Below, one piece after another: positions 9,905-21,228 of a stretch of 64,000 bases of DNA. The translations under genes and the position numbers were made by a program. Position 1 is the stretch's first letter. Each line of letters begins with the position of its first letter. This DNA is from Haemaphysalis longicornis (lineage: Eukaryota; Arthropoda; Arachnida; Ixodida; Ixodidae): positions 110,229,849 through 110,293,848 of the forward strand of contig CM023449.1 of the NCBI GenBank assembly GCA_013339765.2, given 5' to 3'. The notes under the pieces were generated by a model that searched no databases, was not told the DNA's origin, and worked only from the letters and a program-made list of their open reading frames with translations.

Positions 9905-11100
9905 TTAACTTACACTGCGTTCTTGGCAACGTTTTAGGCGGGCAACATGCACCACTTGTGTCTTTTTGGATTGTCGCCCACTTGAAGTTAAGCGTGAAAT
10001 AACATACGCAACATCGCTGAGACGCTCGATCACAACAAACGGGCCGACGTAATGGGACAGAAGCTTCTCGGATAGCCCACGCTTTCGCAATGGCGTCCAT
10101 AGCCACACAAAGTCACCCGGCGCGTACGTAACATCACGTCGGCGACTGTCAAATCGCTTCTTGGAGCGCTCTTGGGACGCGAGAGTACGTAGGCGAGCAA
10201 GTTGACGGGCATCTTCAGCTAGGCAGAGCATCCTCGCCAACGAGGGTTCGTCATGCAGAGAGAAAGGAAGCATGGTGTCCAGGCAGCTGCTAGGTTGACG
10301 GGGCGTAAAGGATGAAAACGGGCTGTAACCGGTGGTTTCATGCTTCGCCGTGTTATATGCGTATGTTATAAATAGCAACAGCTCGTCCCAGTTTCTGTGG
10401 TCCGAAGCGACGTACATCGCTAGCATGGACGTCAATGTTCGGTTGGTTCGTTCCGTCAGACCGTTAGTCTGAGGGTGGTATGGCGAGGAGTGGCGAAATT
10501 GTACGGCACAAAGGCGAAGAAGCTCTTCAACCACCGTCGCAGTGAATTGGCGCCCGCGGCCGGGTCCATGGCGTAGCAATACGTTCCGGAGCAAGAAGAG
10601 CGATATTTCTGTCGCAGTTGCAGAGGGTAGGGATGCCGTCTCAGCGTAGCGTGATAAGTAATCCACGCATACAATAATCCAGCGGTTTCCCTGTGATGAG
10701 CGCGGGAAAGGTCCCAACAAGTCTATGCCAACTTTTCAAAAGGACGGTATGCCGGGTCCACAGGCTGAAGTCGGCCTGCCGGGACAGTGGTGGGATGTTT
10801 GTAACGTTGACATTGGTTGCAAGAAGCCACATAGCGCTCAATAGTTTTGCGCATGTTGGGGCAATAAAAGCGTTGTTGGGTGCGGTGAAGAGTGCGGGCA
10901 AGCCCCATGTGGCCGGAAATTACGTCATCGTGCATAATGTTCAGAACAACATTGCAAAGGAATTGTGGTACCACAAGAAGAATGCGCGAACCGACGGCGG
11001 AATAGTTCTTCTTGAAAAGCAAGCCGTTGTGGAGGCAGAAACGGCTAGTAGGGTTCGACTCGGCTGAGGCGAAAAAGGTGGTCCAAACTCTTGTCCTTGC
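9905..11100 (-). pseudogene. Integrase with second catalytic Asp deleted
   Basis: The HHCC zinc domain is intact: ISGHMGLARTLHRTQQRFYCP, then YVASCNQCQRYK, in the C-terminal part of the 284-aa frame ending at 10,723. The core is in a 271-aa frame (10,720-9,905): VDYLSRYAETASLP holds the first Asp, and SSPYHPQTNGLTERTNRTL holds the catalytic Glu. Between them, RHGPGRGRQFTATVVEELL lacks the usual six to eight residues ending in Ser-Asp before RGRQF, so an in-frame deletion has removed the second Asp. The C-terminus shows a GPY-type fold (LSHYVGPFVVIERL). A frameshift near 10,722 separates zinc domain and core. Confidence 0.8.
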
Positions 11101-11590
11101 GTGTTCTCGTTTGAACACAGCTATATCGGGAAACGCCGTCGACACCGAGGCGAGGCACTCATCAAGGTTGTCAGCATCTGAGTCCGTTGATTGTAATGGC
11201 AGCCGGGAAAGGCAGTCCGCATCGGCATGCTTGCGGCCACTCTTGTACGACACCGTGAAATCATATTCCTGTAGCCGGAGAGCCCAGCGCGCCAGTCGCC
11301 CACACGGATCTCGAAGATTGATGAGCCAGCAGAGGGAATGGTGGTCTGTGACGACTGTGAAGGTATGTCCATAGAGGTACGAGCGAAATCGTTGTGTGGC
11401 GAAAACGACCGCGAGGCACTCTTGTTCTGTGACTGTGTAGTTCCGCTCTGGCTTACTGAGAGTGGCGGCTCGCATAAGCAATGACATGCTCCCCGTCACT
11501 GTGTCGTTGAACAAGGACTGCCCCCAGTCCAATACCACTGGCATCGGTGTGCACTTCCGTTGGGGCTGCGGGATCAAAGTGACGAAGCAC
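11101..11590 (-). pseudogene. RNase H domain (frameshifted)
   Basis: The 284-aa frame from 11,577 contains ATLSKPERNYTVTEQECLAVVFATQRFRSYLYG (catalytic Glu), FTVVTDHHSLCWLINL (catalytic Asp) and KHADADCLSRLPL (final Asp), in the order typical of Gypsy RNase H. The N-terminal strand with the first Asp (TDASGIGLG) lies in another frame just upstream, near 11,520-11,560, where the sequence is frameshifted. The domain removes RNA from the RNA-DNA hybrid. Confidence 0.75.
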
Positions 11591-11599
11591 CGGCTCCGA

Positions 11600-12600
11600 C
11601 GTCAAGAGATGCTTCAGGTGGCGGAAAGCGATGTCACAGTCAGAGCTCCCATTTGAATGGGACGTTCTTCTGGAGAAGGCATGTGAGAGGGTAGGCTATG
11701 TCGGCAAATCCGGGAATAAAACGGGCGAAAGTAGGAGCATAGTCCTAAGAAGCTACGGAGGTCCTTACAGAGCACGGTTCTTTAAAAGCGGCTGACGGCT
11801 AGAATCTTTTGCGGATCTGGTCGGACGCCCTCTTTATCGACAACGAGACCGAGTACAAGTGTGCGCCTTTCGCCGAATCGGCATTTTTTCGAGTTTAGGA
11901 TGAGGCCAGCCTTGTCCAAACATTCCAAAACAGTGGCCAAGCGAGCGTTGTGCTCATTGAAAAGTGCGACCGAAAATCACGATATCATCAAGGTAGCACA
12001 TGCACACCTCCCACTTAAGTCCACGAAGGACAGTGTCCATAAAGCGCTCAAACGTGGCAGGGGCGTTGCAGAGTCCAAAAGGCATTACATTAAATTCAAA
12101 AAGTCCATCGGGCGTGACAAAGGCGGTCTTTTCTTTATCGTCGGGGTGCACAGGAATTTGCCAGTAGCCTGATCGTAAGTCAATTGTGGAGAAGTATGAA
12201 GCCGAATGGAGGCAGTCTATTGCGTCGTCTATCCGGGGCAGTGGATATACGTCCTTCTTGGTAATTTCGTTAAGGCGCCGGTAGTCGACGCAGAAGCGCC
12301 ATGATCCATCTTTCTTTTTGACCAAAATCAACCGGCGCCGCCCAAGGACTTGAGGATTCCCTAATCACGCTCTTCTGCAACATCTCGTGGACTTGTTCGT
12401 TAATGACTCGTCGCTCAGAAGGAGAGACGCGATAAGGCTTTTGCCGTATGGGCCGTGCTCCTCCAGTGTTAATTAAATGGTGGGTCCGTGTGTTCGGTAC
12501 AGAAGAGCGTTGATGTTGGGCGGGCGAAATCAAACACACTTGAGTACCGCGTAAGCACTTGTACCAATGCGCGACGTTTTTCTGGGCCAAGGGATCCATT
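11600..12600 (-). pseudogene. Reverse transcriptase domain
   Basis: The leader in one frame contains RPIRQKPYRVSPSERRVINEQVHEML (about 12,440-12,360), then a frameshift near 12,335. The main 125-aa frame (12,331-11,954) carries KKKDGSWRFCVDYRRLN, FSTIDLRSGYWQIPV (motif A Asp), MPFGLCNAPATFERFMD (motif B) and the catalytic CYLDDIVIF (motif C) intact. The thumb continues in other frames to about 11,600 (CRFGERRTLVLG; DLRSFLGLCSYFRPF). Motifs A-C are complete, so polymerase chemistry could be intact in this frame, but the polyprotein is interrupted on both sides. Confidence 0.8.
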
Positions 12601-12949
12601 TACCATGCCCTCCAACTTCGCAGTGTCCACCGGGCATTGTGAGAAGGGGAATCCAAGGTTTCTGTCAAAACCGCCACTGAAGAACAGCGAATTCGGAGAA
12701 TTTGGCAAGCGTCAGGCACGGGGAAGCACGGCGGGCTCAGAAGAGTAGTTAACTGTCCACAATGCGGTGTATCCTTGGACAACTGAAACAACTGACCGTG
12801 GCACCAGAATGTATTTTTTGGCACAATTCAGAGGGAACTGGTTCGACCAATGCTTCAAAAGCCGTCTACGTCAACTCCGGGGCAAAGAACAGAAACAAAT
12901 GCCGCTGACCTCGCTGGTAATGATTGTGTCAGCCAATACACAGAAGGCA

Positions 12950-13310
12950 CGGTTATCGGAAAAAGAGCCCTTCCACAAGGGCAGGTAGCACGGTCCCATC
13001 CACGTAAATTTCTCCATTGGCGACAGTCAACGGTGGACCGCACTGCTTAAGAAATCCAGACCCAAAATAACATCGTGCGTAGATCGCGGAAGCAACCGCA
13101 AATTCCGCTCTGAACGTGTGGCCACCAAACGAAACATTCACTGAGCAAACCCCAAGAGGGCACAGGCACTCACCACCAACAACCCACCGAAAAGTCACCA
13201 TTCGGTTCCCATGTAAACATAACTTTACGGGCCAAGGCGGCTTGAAAAGCTAAACTCATGAACAGACACTGTTGCTCCGGTATCAATCAAAGCCATTGTT
13301 CTGGTGTCAT
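12950..13310 (-). pseudogene. Aspartic protease domain
   Basis: The minus strand at about 13,255-13,305 encodes MALIDTGATVSVHEF, with the catalytic DTG. A frameshift follows, then the 82-aa frame (13,201-12,953) with FRAEFAVASAIYARCYFGSGFLKQCG, where the usual ILG-D-FL strand appears as CYFGSGFL. It lies between the gag knuckle region and RT as expected for Gypsy. The protease processes Gag-Pol. Confidence 0.65.
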
Positions 13311-13399
13311 CTACCAATACTTCAACTGTGTTCTTTAGCATAGATACAGGCGAAGGTAGTTCCAATTGAGACTGTCCGGTAAGAGGCATACTACGGGAT

Positions 13400-14780
13400 G
13401 ATTGTGCTGCGGCCTCACCTCATTGGCCGCGCCGGCTAGTTTTCCGGCGGTGGCGACCGACGGCCGGAAAGGTGAGGGTGAACGCCGCTGTCGTGGTGCT
13501 GGGAGGTGTTATACTCCGGTCAGATGCAGGCGAATCACGACGAGGCGGTGGCTGTTCCATAGGGCGCAGATATTGTTGGGAGGGAGGTGTCGTAGCGGCC
13601 ATTTCCGAGTGTTTGGGGTGGTTCCACATGGGCGGTTGCTCGTATCGTGGTGCCTCGACGAGGCGACGGCGGCAGAAGCGGGAAAGTGTGTCCCTCCATA
13701 CCACAATTGTAGCAGGTAGGGCCACGCTCAGACGGCGGTCAGGGGAAGTATTCCTCGTACACGTCGTCAGAACGAGGTTCAAACGTTGGACGCCGAGGAC
13801 GCTGGTCATACGTCGTACGTTGGGAACGCTGAGACAACCATTCAACGTTGCGACTGTTTGCGTGCTGACTGGTGGACATCAGAGCGCTGCGGACTGTGAG
13901 TGCGAGTCATAAAGCTCGCATCGCGGAATGGAACACTCGAACGAGAAAGTGGTGTTGGCCTGGACGGTCCTGTAGCACGTAGCTGTCCCGGATGCGTACG
14001 CTGTCGGTATAGTGGCGGGACTCTTCTTGTCGTAGCAGTTTCCTCCGCGGACAATGCGTCGTATCATTTCAGCAAAAGTCGGCAGGCGGTTGCAGGTCAA
14101 CGCTTGCCACAGTCGTAACATTAGCCAAACGGCCGAACTTAGGTGTAATGCGACGCTTCGTCAACGCCTCGAAGGTGCGAATAGTGCTGGACAACGTCTG
14201 ACGGCCGATTCCAACTTTTCACGTCCTATTAAAAATTTGTAGACGGTCTTCAGCGATTCCTTTCAATAGGTGACCCACTTTATCATCTTCAGACATTTGC
14301 GGGTCGACGAGTCTGCAGAGCTTCAAGACCTCTTCGATGTAGGTGGTGCACGTCTTCGCCTGGGACTTGGGCGCCATGGAGCAACGTCTGTTCAGCCAGC
14401 TTCTTCTTTGCGACGGAGTCGCCAAAGCGGGATGAATTTCTTTCTTCGACGAAACGGTCCCAGGTTGTGAACTTGCTTTCATTGTTATCAAAACCAGGTC
14501 AGGGCAGTCTCATCTAGCGAGAACACGACGTTCGCGAGTTGTGCGGCGGCATCCCAGCGGTTGTATCGGCTCACCCGTCGATAATGCTCAGCCATTCCTC
14601 AACGTCTTCCTTCATCGGCGTTCCCAGTGAACATTCGGGGCTCTCGCGGGGGATGCCAGCCAGGCGTGGGGGCCGGTACTGTGTTCCACCTTGAGGCATC
14701 GTAGGAGACAGTGGTGGCAGACCCGCGACACGTCGGCTACGGCGGAAATCCTGGAGGTCCGGCGTGGCGTACCCAGCACC
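13400..14780 (-). pseudogene. gag: Gag region with one CCHC knuckle, frameshifted inside the knuckle
   Basis: A capsid-like stretch (14,491-14,219) contains YIEEVLKLCRLVDPQMSEDDKVGHLLKGIAEDRLQIF, a Gypsy Gag pattern. Toward the C-terminus a zinc knuckle starts CYNCGMEGH near 13,700; the final Cys lies in the next frame within RFCRRRLVEAPRYEQPP, so a one-base frameshift cuts the knuckle. After it comes a Pro/Arg-rich tail (13,660-13,430). Three or more frames are needed to follow the protein. Gag forms the particle and binds RNA. The N-terminus near 14,700 is poorly defined. Confidence 0.6.
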
Positions 14781-14790
14781 TCCACCAAAC

Positions 14791-14969
14791 TGTTACGAGA
14801 TGGATTTATTTACAGTGAGGTTGGATGGTGTAGGAGACGAGCGTAGATGTAGAGCGGTCCGTGAATGATGGTGCCAAGCCGGAGTGCAACCCTCGTTCTC
14901 TTCTTTCTCCAACTCCGGTGATGAGGGCAGGCATGGTTGGAACCCCTGGCGTGTAATATTGGCGTAACA
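14791..14969 (-). repeat. 5' LTR of the Gypsy element at 9.7-15.0 kb
   Basis: 179 bp, same termini as its partner. The adjoining internal bases on the minus strand read GTTTGGTGGAGGTGCTGGG; a primer-binding site starting TGG is plausible there, but I cannot name the tRNA. Confidence 0.85.
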
Positions 14970-14973
14970 ATAT

Positions 14974-17900
14974 ATACAGAAATCAACTTTTCAAAGACCG
15001 AATGTTGTTGTTGATGTGGCTCCTCCCCAGGAATGCGTATTGTGCACCAGTAGTGACACGGAAAAGTAAGGCAGCTACAAGTGTCAAACAAGCACTATTT
15101 GCCAAAATACTTCTAAGCAGCAATAGGCGATAACCATACGTAAAAAGTTGACATCGCGAGAGGCAGCCCGAGGCTGCCTCATTGTACGCTGACCGGCATG
15201 CCTTGCTTCACTCGGGTGCTGGTTTTACCATAGCCTTAACGGCAGGCGGCCTGTAGCTAAGCGAGAACTAGCACATCCCTTGCCAGAGCCGTGTAGGTGA
15301 AAACATTTTAATGTTTCTAAAAATGACATTTTTTTATTAATCGGCAACTGAGCCTACCCGAAAAGATAATTGCTGTCGTTTTATTCTTCTGGCAATTAAA
15401 ACGCCATCCGCATACGACTGGGTATATTTAAGTTTATTTGTAGCGTTACAATTTAGCCATAACAATCAACATCTGTTGCGTGCTAACTAGGTTATGTGGC
15501 TGTTTCTTTGTATACAGTCGCTCAACATCGGGTCTTGTCGCCTCGAGGCTCTTTGGACCGTAACTAAAATTTGCATGTCTCAGAGACTTATCAAAAACAG
15601 CCCCAGTAACATTATTTTGGTACTATTCTTTGTAGATTTGCTTTTGAACGCGTACATTAGGCACGTCGTTTCTTGTGTTTTTTTCCGGTACATTTCATTA
15701 TTTCTTCTTTACCGTATTTCATGCGCAGCTCAACAACGTAAATATTATGATGTATTTTCGTGCAACTTCAGTGACTTTCGAAGCTCGATCTACTCGAAGG
15801 CATGTCGAGACATCGAGGTTTTATTCTCAAAGGTACGTTTCCCGCTTAGTTGTGCTTTCCGTACGGTGGCTTTCAAACGTAAGCGTCAGATCAATGAGTG
15901 ACTTTTGCTATAAAAAAGACAAATAGAGCTAGTTTTCTCGCAATCAGTCTTCCAGGCTCAGTTTAGCTGCTCTGCCTTGAAGAAGCCGAGCACGAGGGAC
16001 TGAATTGTTCTCTCTTTTCTTGGGGTTGGAAAGTCTTCAAATTCCACTCCGGTTCCACACCGGCCCATTTATTCAAACTTCAGTCGTTGAACTACCACTT
16101 AGAAGTTTTCGCCCGAAAGTTGTCTTCATGTTCGCGTTCCATAGTATTGCGTTCACACTTCTTGCTCCCAACTTGTTTTTTTTTATTCTTTGCGTCTCGC
16201 GAAATCGCCGTTTTCGGTGGCTTTCATACCAACTTTGCTGCGTCCCGCTCCGGGGCATGGAGGCACAGAAAGGCTGTCTCTTTTTATTTCGTTTTATCAC
16301 ACATCTGCTGAGATTTTGTTGAAGCTTCGGAATGCGGTTTGCGAAAGCGAGATTGGTCCTGTAGGGATTTCCCAACCCCATGCACAGGAACTCCAAAGTG
16401 CAGAATTGAGTTTAGTTCTTCCTAGAGATCTGTGAGTGCAGCCGCCCATTTTACGGAATGTTTATCTTACGCAGTGGATTATGATTATTGTGTGCCCTGC
16501 AAAATAGAGTACAACAAGAAATTTTGGGGAGATTTCTGTTAATTTCTGCATTTTTTTTCTAGATTTCATTTCGTTGCTTGCATGTTGCCGGATGTAACAT
16601 ATAAATGCATGCTGTAGGGGCAATTGCTCCACCGCGCCAAAGTTCGGCACAGAAAGGAGGTCTGCCTGATGCACTTACACCGATGGAATTGCATAGCAGT
16701 TTCACTTTGAGGTATTAAGCTGGAATATTGAGCCTTGAGATGAATACGTAATGGAACTGCCGTGCTTTTTCGCATCGATTTCATGACACTACTTTTTATG
16801 GCAGGGCGGTATGAATCGAAATTTTGGTTTGTTATTCTACATTTTAGCCTAACGAAGCATTGCACTGCCGCAATATGCACTTTTCTATATTTTCTGTATT
16901 GTTCTGCAGGTTGTATAATACTTTTTTCGCAGCCACCTCCCTGCAAAAATTGAATGAGAGACGTTTGTCAGCCTCCTATATGTCCGCGTGTGTTTTTATG
17001 TTCCACTCGTGTAGTCGGTTACGTTTTTATTTAACTGCTCGCTCAGACTGTGTAGTTTTTGTTTATTTAATTATGTGGTATGGCTTGCGGACTCCACTTG
17101 AAAGAGCTATGACATGAGAGGAAACGAGTTACAACAAAAATTCAATATCGGCATGCACGGGCCCCAACAGATGATAGGGAAACCGAGCGGGAACATGCTT
17201 GAACGAGAGCACATTTTCCGTAGAAGAGAAAGTAATGTATAATTACTAAAGAAAGATAACGGCATTTTAACGGACATAAAAACTGTTTCCTCAAAAAGTG
17301 TTTCTAAACGGAAACCATAGCACTAAACGAAAAAGGTAATAGTATTATCCAAGAAGTTGCAGGTGACATCTACGTATAGGTCTTAAGATGTAAGACGCGA
17401 TAGCGTTACTTCGACTGCCAGGCAGCGCTTTCGTACGCAGTTGCTGTATTTATGACCTATCCTACACGAGTGCTGAAGGTTAGCGAAGAGAGAAAGCCTA
17501 TCACGGAGTGTTTTTAATCGCCGTGTGCCAGCAGAGACAACGTCCCTCTGCATTTCTGAGGCTTAAGGTGTAAGGGTAAAAGGTTGCGGCTTTGGATTGA
17601 TTGTTGGTCAGTTTGAGAGTTTCAACAAGTGCTCAAAAAGTTTATTCTGTTTATTGAGTGTTTCAAGAAGTTTATACTCTGGTGCTTATGTCGGACTGAA
17701 CATTTTTGCTTTTGCGAAGAGAGAGTGAAAGAGAGAGTGTGTGCATGAAGATAGTTGTTACTGAAAAAATAGTTGAGCTTTAGGAAAAGCGGGTAAAGAG
17801 ATGGTAGGGAGCTCAAGGGTGGAACCTAAAGTCTAGGGCGCCGGATGCAGCACCTCCATTCTTTTCCCCAGCGTCAGCTCGCGATGCTCTTGAGGTATAG

Positions 17901-18699
17901 AACTGGTCAAAGCTGCCTCCCATGTCTTGATAGAAGTGGAAAATGGGATGTCCGAGTAGTTCTGCCTTGAGCATAACTTTGTACGTAGCTAGGTTGCGTG
18001 GTAGAGGATATACGTTTCCCTGATTTCAGCAGAGTTAAGTTAATGTGTGATGCTCCCACCAAAACTCTTCGCACACATAGATTTGTGGATACTTGTGTTG
18101 TTTTATTCTCCACAGAGTTTCCGAATATTCGGTATTGAGACTTCCTTGTAGATAGGAAAAAAATTGTGTTCCTAGGCGTAGCATGAGGACACATTCTTAG
18201 CGTTTTTCTTGGAGTGGAGTGCGCTGGTTGTGGTCGCAAGGAGCGCGGTATGTGAGTTCCCGTGCCCTTTGGTCGCCTCTTATTTCTTCCTTTCCTGCCC
18301 CCTCTTGGTTAGGCATTTTGTAATGTGGGCGATCGGTTACAGATTTTCTTTTTAACGAATGTAGTTCAGCTCTGGCACTTTACTCTAGAGCCGCGCAGAG
18401 CACATTTACGTGAGTGTTCTCTGAGAGGACACCCCAAGTATTTAAAGGTTGATATTTAACTTGGCCGCGTAGCGCACTGCATCGTTTACCAAACGGAGCT
18501 GCAGCGGAGACAGAACCACGGGAATGTTGCAACGCAGTTTAAAATTGGTGTGATTAGACCGCTGGCTTTTAATTTAGTTCGTTTCTAGTCAAATCAATGT
18601 CTTCCGTGAGTTATGAGAGACTGGCGTTATTTCTTTATCCCCTGTGGTAGTTAGGTGACTGAATGCTGGTGCTGGCGTCAGTCCCGATGAAAACACGCA
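14974..18699. other. Unassigned AT-rich sequence
   Basis: No family motifs were found in the open frames and no terminal repeats were seen. It includes a perfect 9-bp stem with a 3-base loop at 15,160-15,180 (GAGGCAGCC/GGCTGCCTC). The part from 17,850 to 18,690 is GC-balanced and reads like old repeat sequence, but I cannot name it. Confidence 0.4.
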
Positions 18700-18905
18700 G
18701 AGGTGTGGCCCAATGGGTAAAGTGTCGCTCTGCTGAATCCAAGGTCGTGGGTTTGATTCCCGCCCCGGCCGCCGGAATACTGATGGAAGCAGATAACTAT
18801 ACCGCCGGTGTGTTGACATTTCAGCGCACATTAAAGAGCGCCAGGTGGACAAAATTACACAAAAAGCTCGCGCTACGGCGTGCCTAGTAGCTCAAGTGTA
18901 GCTTC
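18700..18905 (+). mobile_element. tRNA-derived SINE (Ruka-like)
   Basis: A tRNA-like head has an A box (TGGCCCAATGGG, 18,706-18,717) and a B box (GGTTTGATTCC, 18,750-18,760) with tRNA-like spacing. A non-tRNA body follows with GCGCACATTAAAGAG, CCAGGTGG and CTACGGCGTGCCT. The A and B boxes form an internal RNA polymerase III promoter. The layout matches tRNA SINEs known in ixodid ticks; the family name is from memory. It is not a functional tRNA gene: there is no cloverleaf continuation. A second, more decayed copy lies at about 60,903-61,125. Confidence 0.7.
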
Positions 18906-18909
18906 GGCT

Positions 18910-21090
18910 CATGAATTACCGGAATTTTACTTGTACTTTCTGGTGGAAAGACGCTTTGATGTGGTGGCATCAGTTGCGGGAATGTCTGGTGACCGTGCCT
19001 GTCGAGCATGCACCCACCGACTTGACGTTGAACGGACTTCACTGCGCAGACACGGCACCTGCTGAAAATGCGCGTCCTTTCTTTAGTCTCCGCTGTAGTA
19101 TCATGGTCCTCCTTTTCACACTTCAGTTGTCCCGATTCAGGCCAGTCCTCGGATCTTGCTGCATCAGTCGTAGCTTCCGGCTGGCAGCGATGACATATTT
19201 CCTTGGGCACTTGATGAGCACGGCTGATGCAGGATGGCTAGCAGCCAAGGGAAAATCAAACAATGATCCTAATAACGCTATTGCGTTAACATTCAAGGAC
19301 AGGGAAACAATCCTAAGATGTAGTGATGCGAAATAATGAGCTCGACAAATACGGCCGCAGGCTGGAGCTTGCACGGTGGCATGCAACCACCATCATTTTA
19401 TCCGACAAACACTATTTCCTTTCGTCCCACATTTGGCCATTTTATTATTCAGAAAATGTTGCACGACCAAATTGATCTCGTCGTTGTCGTTTTTGAAGCG
19501 CGCCCACACTTTGAAGCGGCTTGTAATTTTGGTTTGCCGTATTTGATAGAGCGATATTCATTATTGGCAAAATATTTGAACAATTTCTGATACGCTTTGT
19601 AAAAGCACAGCTCTCAACTGCTCCAGGTGCTCAGGCGCTGGCACATGCATCTCATATACCATGCTATGGCATTCCCGTCGGGCATGCGTGCAATGTCCGC
19701 ATGCTCATGAGCCTTCAGTTGAAGGAGGGGACACTAAAGCTGATGACATTGCCAACTCATCAGAAAGCGTAGTCTCCACAGGAAAAGAGCAATAAGGATT
19801 GCCGGCCAGTTTTCCTTCGCCTTCCGCAAAGAGAACGAAGGTCACTCCCAATCAGCCCCAGGGTAACGTTCGAAGAGACACGGCTGGGCATTTTATAGTT
19901 GGGACGAGCAAGCGGCTTCAATGCAGGAGCTTTGTAATATGCACTACTATCTTTGGCGTAGCTTTATTCGCGAAATGCAATGTACCTTTCTGGCTGAAAA
20001 AGGAATGCAACTGCATCTTCGAATACCCCAAGCCATAACACAATAGCTGCAACGAAGTAGCAGAAAAGTCTAGTGTATCATATATTGTACATTATTTAAA
20101 CCTTTACTGATTTGGAACTTCTGTTTTCTTTTTGTATGAATGAAGTCATATTAGCCCTAAAGAAAGGTACACAGGTGTCCGGGACTTGTATTTGCCATCA
20201 CAAAATTCATACATACGCAAATATGTTCGGGCTTTGTGGGGTTAGGACCAGTTCTATAGTTTTTCATCCTAGAACCGTCTGCTATTTTTGGTGCCATTTT
20301 TCTGTCATTTGAGGGCAGTTTGCGTGGCAGGAACACCAAAAGATCGTCCTACCCCGTCAGAAGTACATTTACGTAATATACATAGCCGCATTCGCAATAC
20401 GCAATAGGTTTCTAAAATGATGCGCAAATGATTAAGCAGCTATTTAAGAGCAGGTAATATTACTTTCTAGAATTTAGTTGAAATACCCTTGAGTAAACTG
20501 GGTAGTTAAACCTCGTATAAACGCAAGTTGTAGAAAAACGCTTTTTCCGAGTGCTGGCTTGCCAATATTCAAGAACAATTCTGAGAAGCGTCAATATTGC
20601 ACTTACGCGACGCAGCTTAGCTACACGTCGCTGCACGTCTAACCTGTTTCATGTCATTGTGGAAAGAGTTGATTTCTTGCGTCATTATAGGAACGGGTAA
20701 ATCAAATAATGCACGCCTAAACATAAGGGAAGAAATTATGCCCGTACAAGGAAAGTCATTCTAATCACCAAATAAACTATTCGTTCAAATTCATCAATCG
20801 GTTTCTCTAGACGCTTGGTTCGCAGAGGCCGGGGCACAAAAAAGTATATACACTGCTTTAAAAATGCAAAAGGTATTCCGGAAAGAAAGAAAGAGTCGTG
20901 ATAAAGTGCGCGAGCACACTCTCACCAGCACTAATTTATCAACAGATATGTTCCTAAAATATAGATTTTAATTGCTTACTTCATAATGTCCTCTAGTATG
21001 TATCTTTGCATGCCGGTATGTGTCGGTTACGTGATCGGGCCCTTGCACTGACAGTCCGGTCACGTCTCTACTAAGATTTTCTGGTCTATC
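18910..21090. other. Unassigned sequence
   Basis: No coding or mobile-element signature was recognised except a TAGTTAAACCTCGTATAAACG motif at about 20,502, which resembles the end of a pogo/Tigger-type transposon; no partner end was found close by. Confidence 0.4.
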
Positions 21091-21228
21091 TATCATCATC
21101 AGCCTATATACGCCCGCTGCAGGGCAAAGGCATCCCCGATAGATCTCCATTTATCCCGCTCCTGTGATAACTGCGACCAATGTATCGCAGCAAACTTCTG
21201 GATCTCGTCTGCCCACATAACTTTCTGC

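Larger units (their letters stand above)
9691..14969 (-). mobile_element. Full-length but defective Ty3/Gypsy retrotransposon (5,279 bp)
   Basis: Two direct 179-bp LTRs bound the element; each starts TGTTACG and ends CGTAACA (perfect short inverted termini, TG...CA). An ATAT tetranucleotide lies on both sides (9,687-9,690 and 14,970-14,973), compatible with a 4-bp TSD although AT-rich. The purine tract GGGGACAGGGGAAA (minus strand of 9,870-9,883) abuts the 3' LTR. Internal order on the minus strand is gag, PR, RT, RNase H, IN, the standard Gypsy order. LTRs are nearly identical apart from short indels, so the insertion is recent, yet coding frames are broken many times. Confidence 0.85.

Noticed and set aside
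15160..15180. Perfect 9-bp hairpin that looks like a terminator
   Set aside because: The genome is eukaryotic and no gene ends here; a single short palindrome in 64 kb is not significant.
18700..18775. Possible tRNA gene
   Set aside because: A and B boxes are present, but the sequence continues into a SINE body and no full cloverleaf is apparent.
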